Positions 36,457-43,924 of a stretch of DNA of 64,000 bases are shown here, one piece after another. The position numbers and the translations under genes are program-made. The notes under the pieces are model-generated. The model was not told the origin of the DNA and searched no databases. It was given only the letters and a program-made list of their open reading frames with translations. The stretch comes from Actinomadura sp. DC4 (GTDB taxonomy: Bacteria > Actinomycetota > Actinomycetes > Streptosporangiales > Streptosporangiaceae): the NCBI RefSeq assembly GCF_030406325.1, contig NZ_JAUEQY010000023.1, positions 62,001 through 126,000 of the forward strand, read 5' to 3'. Within the stretch, counting starts at the first letter, position 1, and each line of letters starts with the position of its first letter.

Positions 36457-39138
36457 GTGAAACCGGCCTGGCAGCGTGTCTCTCCGAACGCCTGGGGCGC
36501 TCACCGTACGATCGGCGCCGCCGTCCGTGCGGCCGAGGACGGCGCGACGGTGTCGGTGCACCCGGGGGTCTACCAGGAGTCGGTGGTCCTCGACCGGGAC
36601 GTGACGGTCGTCGCGGCGAAGGGGCCGGGCACGGTGCGCATCGTGGCCCCGCAGCGGTCCGCGCTCCTGCTGCACGGCTGCGCCGCGACCGTTCAGGACA
36701 TCACGCTCGAGGCGGCCTCCCCGAAGGAGACCGCCGTCCTGGTCAAGGGCGGTTCGCCCGTGCTGGAACGCTGTGAGATCGGCCGGGGCCGCGTCGAGCT
36801 CACGGCGGACGCCCGTTGCGTGCTGCGCGGATGCCACGTCCGCGACGCGGAGTTCGCCGGCGTCTACCTGACCGGTACGAGCCGGGCCGTGATCGAGGAC
36901 TGCACCATCCGCTCGGTCGACGGTGACGGGATGCGGCTCGACGACGCGGCGCACGCCGACTGCGCGCGCACCACGGTGGACGACGTACGGGGCAGCGGCC
37001 TGCGCGTCGCCGGCACCGGCGGCGGCGTGTTCGACGACTGTGAGATCAGCGGTACCGGTGCCGCCGCCGTGTTCATCGAGGCGCCGGCCCACCCGCGTCT
37101 GCGCCGCTGCCGGCTGCGCGACACCGGCGCCGAAGGCGTACGGATCGAAGGCTCGGCGCGGTGGGCCGACGACGGCGCGCGCCGGGAGGAGGAGACGCCC
37201 GACGAGGACGAGCCGGCCGGCGTCGAGGCCGGGCGGGAGGACCGCCGGGTCCGGCTGGAGCAGTGTGAGATCACTCGTACGGGCGACGGGGTGGTCGCCC
37301 GCGGCGACTCCGGCGTCTCGCTCAAGGACTGCCATGTCCGGGAGGCCAAGGGCAGCGGTGTCGTCGTCTCGGGAAACTGCCGCGTGGATCTGGAGGACGT
37401 CCGTCTCGTCGACGGGGCCGGAACGGCGCTGGTCATCACGGACGCCGGTGACGTCCATGCGCGGCGTACGGTCCTGACCCGTACGTCCGCCAACGGCGTG
37501 CACTGCAGCGGCGCCGCCATCCTGACGCTGACCGACTGCGAGGTCTCCCGCACGGCGTTCACCGCCGTCCACCTCGACGGCGGAGCGCACGCCACACTGC
37601 GCGACTGCCGCGTGTCCGACACGCCCGAGCACGGGTTGCGCGTACGCGAGCAGGCCGAGTTGAAGGCCGAACGCGTCATCGTCGAGCAGATCCGCATGGC
37701 GGCGCTCAGCGTCGAGGGCGGCGACGCGCTGCTGCGCGGCTGCCACGTCCGCGACGCCGAGACCGGCGCCAAGATCACCACGACGCACCGGCCGCTCCTC
37801 GACGACTGTGCGTTCACCGCCATCGCCCGTACGGCCATCGAGATCGGAGTGGACACCGGCGTCCTGATCTCCGGGGGCCGTATCGAGAGGACCGGCTCGG
37901 CCGGGATCTTCCTGGACGAGCACAGCGAAGCCTGGTTCGAGGGCATGCGGATCACCGACACCGAGGGAAGCGGCCTGATCGTGTGGACCGGGGCCCGGCC
38001 GCGCGTCCGGAACGTCACCGTCGCGCGTACGGGCAAGAACGGGCTGTACGCCGCCAAGGGAAGCGCCGGAGTCTTCGAGGACTGCGACATCTCCGAGACG
38101 GGCTTCCCGGCGATCTACGTGGGCGAGGAGGCGACGCCGACCCTGCGGCGCTGCGTGGTGCACGACACCGGGGAGGACCTCACCCGCGCGGACGGCGCCG
38201 AGCCGGTGTTCGAGAACTGCTGGACGCGCGGAGTGGCCGGCAGCTCCATGCCGCAGGCCGAGTCGGCGCCCAGGGCGGGCGGGAGCGCTCCGGACGAGCC
38301 GGAAGAAGGCCTGGAGTCGGAGGAGACCCTGGAGGACCTGCTCGCCGAGCTCGGCCGTCTCGTCGGGCTGGACCGGGTCAAGCAGGAGGTCAGCGCGCTG
38401 GCCCAGCTCATGCGGATGGTCAAGCGGCGCGAGGAGCTCGGCCTCTCGCCTCCGCCGCTGTCGCGGCACCTCGTCTTCGCCGGCAACCCGGGCACGGGAA
38501 AGACCACGGTCGCCCGCCTGTACGGGCGCATCCTCGCCGCGCTGGGGCTGCTGGAGCGCGGGCACCTGGTCGAGGCCGACCGCGGCGACCTGGTCGGGGA
38601 GTACGTCGGGCACACCGCGCCCAAGACCACGGCGGTCTTCCGGCGGGCGATCGGGGGCGTGCTGTTCATCGACGAGGCGTACGCCCTGGTGCCGTACGGG
38701 CAGGGCAGCGACTTCGGCCAGGAGGCGGTCTCCACGCTGGTGAAGCTGATGGAGGACCACCGCGACGAGGTCGTCGTGATCGCCGCGGGCTATCCGGGCG
38801 ACATGGAGCGCTTCATCGACTCCAACCCCGGCCTGGCCTCACGTTTCACCCGGACTCTCACGTTCGAGGACTACCTTTCCGAGGAGCTCGTCAGCATCGT
38901 GGAACACCACGCCGAGCAGCACGACTACCGGCTGGCCGACGACACGCGTGACCGCCTGCTGGACTACTTCGCGGCCTACCCGCGCGGCGAGCGGTTCGGC
39001 AACGGCCGTACCGCCCGGCAGGTATTCCAGCGGATCACCGAACAGCAGGCACAGCGCGTCGCCGGGCTGACCACCACCCTCAGCAAACGGGACCTCACCG
39101 AGGTGCTCCCCGAAGACCTGCCGCAGGGGGTCGCATGA
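36457..39138 (+). CDS. Right-handed beta-helix/EccA-type AAA ATPase fusion
   Basis: An 893-residue two-part cytosolic protein. Residues ~10-600 consist of ~22-24-residue coils of parallel beta-helix (pectate-lyase-like), with repeated C-x-[VI]-[RST] and G-[VL]-x-[VI] ladders. Residues ~630-885 are a CbxX/CfqX AAA+ domain like EccA, with Walker A G-N-P-G-T-G-K-T at 676-683 and Walker B F-I-D739-E-A-Y. EccA proteins are thought to handle T7SS substrates in the cytosol; here the usual TPR-like N-terminus is replaced by the beta-helix. GTG at 36457, one base after eccD. Its stop overlaps the eccC start (ATGA). Similar fusions occur in other actinomycetes. Confidence 0.9.
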   Translation: MKPAWQRVSPNAWGAHRTIGAAVRAAEDGATVSVHPGVYQESVVLDRDVTVVAAKGPGTVRIVAPQRSALLLHGCAATVQDITLEAASPKETAVLVKGGSPVLERCEIGRGRVELTADARCVLRGCHVRDAEFAGVYLTGTSRAVIEDCTIRSVDGDGMRLDDAAHADCARTTVDDVRGSGLRVAGTGGGVFDDCEISGTGAAAVFIEAPAHPRLRRCRLRDTGAEGVRIEGSARWADDGARREEETPDEDEPAGVEAGREDRRVRLEQCEITRTGDGVVARGDSGVSLKDCHVREAKGSGVVVSGNCRVDLEDVRLVDGAGTALVITDAGDVHARRTVLTRTSANGVHCSGAAILTLTDCEVSRTAFTAVHLDGGAHATLRDCRVSDTPEHGLRVREQAELKAERVIVEQIRMAALSVEGGDALLRGCHVRDAETGAKITTTHRPLLDDCAFTAIARTAIEIGVDTGVLISGGRIERTGSAGIFLDEHSEAWFEGMRITDTEGSGLIVWTGARPRVRNVTVARTGKNGLYAAKGSAGVFEDCDISETGFPAIYVGEEATPTLRRCVVHDTGEDLTRADGAEPVFENCWTRGVAGSSMPQAESAPRAGGSAPDEPEEGLESEETLEDLLAELGRLVGLDRVKQEVSALAQLMRMVKRREELGLSPPPLSRHLVFAGNPGTGKTTVARLYGRILAALGLLERGHLVEADRGDLVGEYVGHTAPKTTAVFRRAIGGVLFIDEAYALVPYGQGSDFGQEAVSTLVKLMEDHRDEVVVIAAGYPGDMERFIDSNPGLASRFTRTLTFEDYLSEELVSIVEHHAEQHDYRLADDTRDRLLDYFAAYPRGERFGNGRTARQVFQRITEQQAQRVAGLTTTLSKRDLTEVLPEDLPQGVA

Positions 39139-42100
39139 GCAGAATCGCCTTTCACCGGTCCGCGCGTACGATGCCGCCGCCGGTCCCCGAAGAGCGGGTC
39201 ACGCTGGCGGCACCGCCGCAGAAGCCGCAGAACAACAACGCCTCGAACTGGCTCTTCATCCTGTTGCCGCTGCTGAGCAGCATCAGCATGGCGGCCTACA
39301 TGGTGACGTACGGCAAGCCGTGGCTGGTCGTCCTCGGCATCTCGTTCGTCCTCATATCGGTCGGGGTGACGGTGGCGGTGCGCTGGCAGTTCCGCAGCAC
39401 GAACCGGCGCTCGCGCGACCGCCAGCGGGAAAGGTTCGACGAGCACCTCGCCGAGATCCGGCGGCAGGCGCGCGCCGTCGCGAGCGCCCAGCGGGTGGCG
39501 AGCGCCTACGCCCACCCGAGCCCGGAGCGGCTGTTCGCGATCACGACCGGCCGCCGTCGCGTGTGGGAGCGGCGATACTCCGACGAGGACTTCTTGAAGC
39601 TGCGGCTCGGCGTCGGCCGCGGCCCGCACGCGCTGCAGATCCGCCAGAGCGGGCGCGGCGATCCGATGGCGGAGTACGACAAACATTCCCAGCGCGCGGC
39701 CGAACGGGTCGTCGCCGCCAACACGAGCGTGGGCCGGCAGCCGGCCTGGGTGGACCTGGCGCGGTCCGGGGTGGTGAGCCTGCTCGGCTCGCCGGAGACC
39801 ACGCGAGCGGCGGCCCGTACGCTGCTGGCCCAGCTCGCGGTACTGCACGCGCCCGACGACGTCACGGTGGCCGTCTGCGCGAACGGCGCGCCGGGCTGGG
39901 AGTGGGCCAAGTGGCTGCCGCACACCCACGACCCGGAGGCGCGGGGCGCGGACGCCGGAGTGGTGCCGCTGGTCGCCGACGACCTTCCCGGGCTCGCCGA
40001 CTTCCTCGACGACCACCTGGACAAGCTCCAGCGGCAGCGGGCCGAACGCGCGACCCGGCTCACCTCCCTGCGGGACAACGGGCCGCGGCACCGGCTCGTC
40101 GTCGTGCTCGACGGGTACCAGCCGGACGAGGCGTGGGCGCGTACGCCGCTGGTCCAGCGCCTGATCGGCGAGGCCGGCCCGGAGACCGGCGTCACGGTGG
40201 TCTGCCTGGTCGGTAAGGAGAAGGAGGAGCCCGAGCGCGTCGGCGTACGGGTGCGCCTGGACGACGCGGGCGGCCTGGAGCTGACGAGCCGGGTCCCGGC
40301 CCTGCACGGCGCCGTCGAGGACGCGGTGGCGGACCGCATGGGCGCGGCCGTGTGCGAGCAGATCGCCCGCCGCCTCGCGCCGCTGCGCCTGTCGGGCGAG
40401 CGCGAACAGGTGCTGTCGCGGACGGTCTCCCTGCCGGACATGCTGGGGGTGTCCGACCTGGCGACGTTCGACCCGCGGACGCGGTGGCGGACGCCGGACG
40501 ACGAGATGCTGCTGCGGATCCCGATCGGCGTGACCGGCGAGGGCGACGATCTGGCCCTCGACCTGAAGGAGTCCGCCCAGGGCGGCATCGGCCCGCACGG
40601 CCTGGTGGTCGGCGCGACCGGGTCGGGCAAGAGCGAGCTGCTGCGCACCCTGGTCACCGCGCTGACGATGCAGCACTCCCCGGAGCTGCTCAGCTTCGTG
40701 CTGGTCGACTTCAAGGGCGGCGCCACCTTCGCCGGCGTCACCGAGCTGCCGCACGTCGCCGGCCTGATCACCAACCTCGCCGACGACCTGGCCCTGGTCG
40801 ACCGCATGCGCGCCGCGCTCCAGGGCGAGCAGCAACGCCGCCAGCGGATGCTGCGCGACGCCGGAAACGTCGACTCGCTCAGCGACTACCAGCTCCGGCA
40901 GGCGGCGGGCGGCCTCGACGTCAACGGCAAGCCCCTCGAACCGTTGCCGTACCTGCTGATCGTGGTGGATGAGTTCGGCGAGCTGCTCTCGCAGCGGCCG
41001 GACTTCATCGACCTGTTCGTCCAGATCGGGCGGGTCGGGCGCAGCCTGGGCATGCACCTGCTCCTGGCCACCCAGCGGCTGGAGGAAGGGCGCCTGCGCG
41101 GCCTGGAGTCGCACCTGTCGTACCGGATCTGCCTTCGCACCTTCAGCGCCGGTGAGAGCCGCGCCGTCATCGGCACCCCCGACGCCTACCGCCTGCCTCC
41201 CATCCCCGGGTCGGCGTACCTGAAGGTCGACGAGTCGGTCTACGAACGCTTCCGCGTCGCGCACGTCTCCGCCCCGTACCAGGAGCCGTCCCTACGGGAA
41301 CGGGCCGTGCCGGAGAAGGTCCCCCCGGTGCCGTTCGCGTTCCGCACTCCGCACCAGGGACGGGACGAGACGTCTCCGGAGACCCCGGTCGCGCCGTCGC
41401 CGCGGATCGCGGCGGGCGAACGCACCGAGATGCAGGTGGCGGTCGAGCAGGTGCGCCGCTTCGGGTCGCCGGTGCACCAGGTCTGGCTGCCGCCGCTGCC
41501 GGGGAACATCACGCTCGACTCGGTGCTGGGGAACGTCGACGTCGAGGACCCGGGCCACGGGCTCCAGGCGACGATGTGGCCCCAGGGGCAGCTGAACTTC
41601 CCGATCGGCGTGGTCGACCTGCCGGTCCAGCAGACCCAGTATCCGCTGGTCATGGACCTGGCGGGCGCTCACGGGCACCTGGCGCTGGTCGGCGCGCCGC
41701 AGACCGGCAAGAGCACCCTCCTGCGCACCGCGCTCCTGGCCGCGATGCTCACCCACACCCCAGGGGAGCTGCGGTTCTACTGCGTCGACCACGGCGGAGG
41801 GGGGCTGCAGGGCCTGCAGGACGCGCCGCACGTGAGCGGAGTCGCGGGCCGCCACGACCCCGAGCGGACGGCACGTGCGCTGTCCGAGGTGCACCAGCTC
41901 CTCGGCGCCCGCGAGCGTCTCTTCGAGGAGCTCGGTATCGCCTCGGCGGGCGACTTCCGCCGGCTGCGCGACGAGGGCGAGCTGCCCGAGGAGATGGACG
42001 CGGCCGACGTCGTCCTGGTGATCGACAACTGGGGCGCCGTACGCGAGGTGACCGAGAACGCCGACGCGACGGTCGCCGACATCTCCTCACGGGGTCTCGG

Positions 42101-43181
42101 CGTCGGCGTGCACCTGGTCATCAGCGCGAACCGGTGGGCGGAGATCCGGATCAACCTGCGCGACAACATCCGCGGCCGCATCGAGCTGCGGCTGAACGAG
42201 GCCGCCGAGTCGGAGGTGAACCGCCAGGCGGCCCGGCTGCTGCGCACGGTGCCGCCGGGTCGCGGCATCGCCTCGCCGGGGCTGGTCTACCACGCGGCGC
42301 TGCCACGGATGGACGGGGTGCAGACCACCGACGGCCTCGGCAAGGCCCAGGAGGCGGTGATCGAGGAGGTCGCGGCGTGCTGGCCGGGTGAACGCGCGCC
42401 CCACCTACGCGTCCTGCCCAAACGTGTGTCACCGGCCGAGCTGCGCGCCCTCTGGGACGCCGGAGCGCCGTCCCCGGGCGAGGTCCCGGTCGCGCTCCGC
42501 GAGCTCGACCTCGCGCCGGTCGGGGTGGACCTGCGCGCCGCGGACCCGCACTTCCTCGTGTTCGGGGACTCCGGTTCGGGGAAGACCTCCTTCCTGCGCG
42601 GGTGGATGCGCGGCCTGGTCGAACGGCACGAGCCCGAGGACGTGCGCTTCGTGGTCATCGACTACCGGCGCGGCCTGATCGACGCCGTTCCCTCTCCGTA
42701 CATCGGCGCGCAGGCGGGCGACGCGGAGTACGCCGTGGCCTATATCGAGCAGTTGGTGGGAAAGCTCGGCGAGCGACTGCCTCCGCCGGAGGTATCAAGC
42801 CACGACCTGCGGGAACGCAACTGGTGGACCGGGCCGGAGCTCTACCTCGTCGTCGACGACTACGACCTGGTCGCGGGCGCGACCCGCGGGCCGCTGGCTC
42901 CGCTGGCCGACTATCTCACCCAGGCGCAGGAGCTGGGTTTCCACGTGGTGCTGGCCCGCCGCGTCGGCGGCGCCTCACGGATGCTGATGACCGATCCGCT
43001 GGTCAGCAGGCTGCGTGAGCTCGGCTCCCCGGGACTCGTGCTGTCCGGGGACCACCGGGAGGGCATCCTGGTCGGCGACCAGCGGGCCGCCCAGCGGCCG
43101 CCCGGCCGTGGCGTGATGGTCCGCCGCGGCCGGCCGGCGCAGGTCGTGCAGACCGTGCTCGACGAGGACGAGTCGTGGTGA
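39135..43181 (+). CDS. eccC: T7SS motor ATPase EccC
   Basis: Full-length 1348-residue FtsK/SpoIIIE-type motor of type VII secretion. Two membrane segments lie at about residues 35-80. Three ATPase domains follow, with Walker A sequences G-A-T-G-S-G-K-S (493-500), G-A-P-Q-T-G-K-S (853-860) and G-D-S-G-S-G-K-T (1144-1151). Domain 1 has an intact Walker B (V-V-D612-E613). Domain 2 reads V-I-D-N and domain 3 V-V-D-D, so catalytic Glu is missing, as is usual for the regulatory domains; domain 3 normally binds the WXG100 C-terminus. It overlaps the preceding gene by four bases. No EccB, EccE or mycosin is encoded nearby. Confidence 0.95.
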   Translation: MSRIAFHRSARTMPPPVPEERVTLAAPPQKPQNNNASNWLFILLPLLSSISMAAYMVTYGKPWLVVLGISFVLISVGVTVAVRWQFRSTNRRSRDRQRERFDEHLAEIRRQARAVASAQRVASAYAHPSPERLFAITTGRRRVWERRYSDEDFLKLRLGVGRGPHALQIRQSGRGDPMAEYDKHSQRAAERVVAANTSVGRQPAWVDLARSGVVSLLGSPETTRAAARTLLAQLAVLHAPDDVTVAVCANGAPGWEWAKWLPHTHDPEARGADAGVVPLVADDLPGLADFLDDHLDKLQRQRAERATRLTSLRDNGPRHRLVVVLDGYQPDEAWARTPLVQRLIGEAGPETGVTVVCLVGKEKEEPERVGVRVRLDDAGGLELTSRVPALHGAVEDAVADRMGAAVCEQIARRLAPLRLSGEREQVLSRTVSLPDMLGVSDLATFDPRTRWRTPDDEMLLRIPIGVTGEGDDLALDLKESAQGGIGPHGLVVGATGSGKSELLRTLVTALTMQHSPELLSFVLVDFKGGATFAGVTELPHVAGLITNLADDLALVDRMRAALQGEQQRRQRMLRDAGNVDSLSDYQLRQAAGGLDVNGKPLEPLPYLLIVVDEFGELLSQRPDFIDLFVQIGRVGRSLGMHLLLATQRLEEGRLRGLESHLSYRICLRTFSAGESRAVIGTPDAYRLPPIPGSAYLKVDESVYERFRVAHVSAPYQEPSLRERAVPEKVPPVPFAFRTPHQGRDETSPETPVAPSPRIAAGERTEMQVAVEQVRRFGSPVHQVWLPPLPGNITLDSVLGNVDVEDPGHGLQATMWPQGQLNFPIGVVDLPVQQTQYPLVMDLAGAHGHLALVGAPQTGKSTLLRTALLAAMLTHTPGELRFYCVDHGGGGLQGLQDAPHVSGVAGRHDPERTARALSEVHQLLGARERLFEELGIASAGDFRRLRDEGELPEEMDAADVVLVIDNWGAVREVTENADATVADISSRGLGVGVHLVISANRWAEIRINLRDNIRGRIELRLNEAAESEVNRQAARLLRTVPPGRGIASPGLVYHAALPRMDGVQTTDGLGKAQEAVIEEVAACWPGERAPHLRVLPKRVSPAELRALWDAGAPSPGEVPVALRELDLAPVGVDLRAADPHFLVFGDSGSGKTSFLRGWMRGLVERHEPEDVRFVVIDYRRGLIDAVPSPYIGAQAGDAEYAVAYIEQLVGKLGERLPPPEVSSHDLRERNWWTGPELYLVVDDYDLVAGATRGPLAPLADYLTQAQELGFHVVLARRVGGASRMLMTDPLVSRLRELGSPGLVLSGDHREGILVGDQRAAQRPPGRGVMVRRGRPAQVVQTVLDEDESW

Positions 43182-43186
43182 GCGCG

Positions 43187-43387
43187 TCACGCCTCGTCGG
43201 CGGCGGGGCGGGCGAAGCGTTCGTCCAGCTCGTCGCGGAACTCCGCCGGGAGCTCGAACTCTCCGGACTTGATCCGATCGAGCAGGTCGACCCACGCGCT
43301 CGGCCGGAAGAACAGCTTCGGGCCGTCGGGGTCCTTGCTGTCGCGGACCGCGATCACGCGCTCGGACTCGGCCGGTACTTGCGTCAC
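43187..43387 (-). CDS. Small protein with only the C-terminal half of DUF397
   Basis: A 66-residue protein containing I-A-V-R-D-S-K-D-P-D-G-P-K-L then W-V-D-L-L-D-R-I-K-S-G-E-F, the second half of the ~55-residue actinobacterial DUF397 domain. The first half (W-[RK]-K-S-S-Y-S...C-V-E-V-A) is absent, yet that half is what terminates the giant proteins in this window. GTG at 43387 with AAGGTG about 8 bases upstream. It is convergent with eccC (5-base gap) and divergent from the next DUF397-half gene. DUF397 proteins usually accompany Xre/DUF5753 regulators, but none is present here. Function unknown; a partner or chaperone of the giants' tags is my inference. Confidence 0.85.
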   Translation of the reverse strand: MTQVPAESERVIAVRDSKDPDGPKLFFRPSAWVDLLDRIKSGEFELPAEFRDELDERFARPAADEA

Positions 43388-43458
43388 TGGCTCGCACCTT
43401 TACGTGAGACGTCGTATCAAATGCATTATGCCTTAACCGAGTGGAGGAAGAAGAACTC

Positions 43459-43785
43459 GTGAGCGGGATCATCGAGTCGGCGGAAGTGTTGTTCGTCGAC
43501 GGTGCCGACGTGCCGGTAAAACATAAACACGAAGATCGAATGGTGGTCCTGCGGAACGCGGACGACCCCGACGGCGACGCGTTGTACTACACGCCGAACG
43601 AGTGGGAGGCGTTCATCCTCGGGGTGAAGGACGGGGAGTTCGACGACCTGGCCACCGGGCCTGGCGTGCCGATCTCCGACCCCGACGACCCTGACGAGGG
43701 CGATGCGGCCGGCGGCGGCCAGGCCGCGGCCTTTCCCTGGACCGGTCGTCCGGGATACCCGCTCGGCGGGCGATCCCGGGGCTGA
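43459..43785 (+). CDS. Second small protein with only the C-terminal half of DUF397
   Basis: A 108-residue protein whose residues ~26-62 match the second DUF397 half: M-V-V-L-R-N-A-D-D-P-D-G-D-A-L-Y-Y then E-W-E-A-F-I-L-G-V-K-D-G-E-F. The Trp/Ser/Cys half is missing; its first ~25 residues do not resemble it. A Pro/Asp/Gly-rich tail of ~45 residues follows. GTG at 43459 is chosen because GGAGGAAG lies 8 bases upstream; the GTG at 43441 would start inside that site. Divergent from the other half-DUF397 gene across 71 bases, and 139 bases upstream of the OTU-containing giant. Confidence 0.83.
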   Translation: MSGIIESAEVLFVDGADVPVKHKHEDRMVVLRNADDPDGDALYYTPNEWEAFILGVKDGEFDDLATGPGVPISDPDDPDEGDAAGGGQAAAFPWTGRPGYPLGGRSRG

Positions 43786-43861
43786 TCGCCCGGCGCGCGA
43801 AGCGCCAAAAATACGGCACGTTTAAGTGGTGTTTCCTTACTGTTAAAAGCCGTTCCTCTTA

Positions 43862-43891
43862 TTGCCTCCGTTACTACGGCCGTCGTAGCTT
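43862..43891 (+). promoter_or_regulatory. Possible promoter of the OTU-containing giant
   Basis: TTGCCT and TAGCTT separated by 18 bases lie in the AT-richer 139-base gap ahead of the GTG at 43925, about 35 bases upstream of it. Assigned by eye only. Confidence 0.35.
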
Positions 43892-43924
43892 CTGCTCAGA
43901 ATCTCTGTTCGGTGAGCTGCGGCG

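Noticed and set aside
36193-38760. 855-codon open frame on the minus strand
   Set aside because: Antisense to the eccD/EccA-fusion genes, whose motifs (ubiquitin-like domain, Walker A/B) prove the plus-strand reading.
43187-43785. Classical toxin-antitoxin or Xre/DUF5753-DUF397 regulatory pair
   Set aside because: No helix-turn-helix partner is adjacent and each small protein lacks the first half of DUF397, so the usual arrangement does not apply.
43792-43811. Hairpin GGCGC/GCGCC followed by AAAAA as a terminator
   Set aside because: The 5-bp stem is short and the A-run is on the wrong strand for the plus-strand gene; no minus-strand gene ends here.
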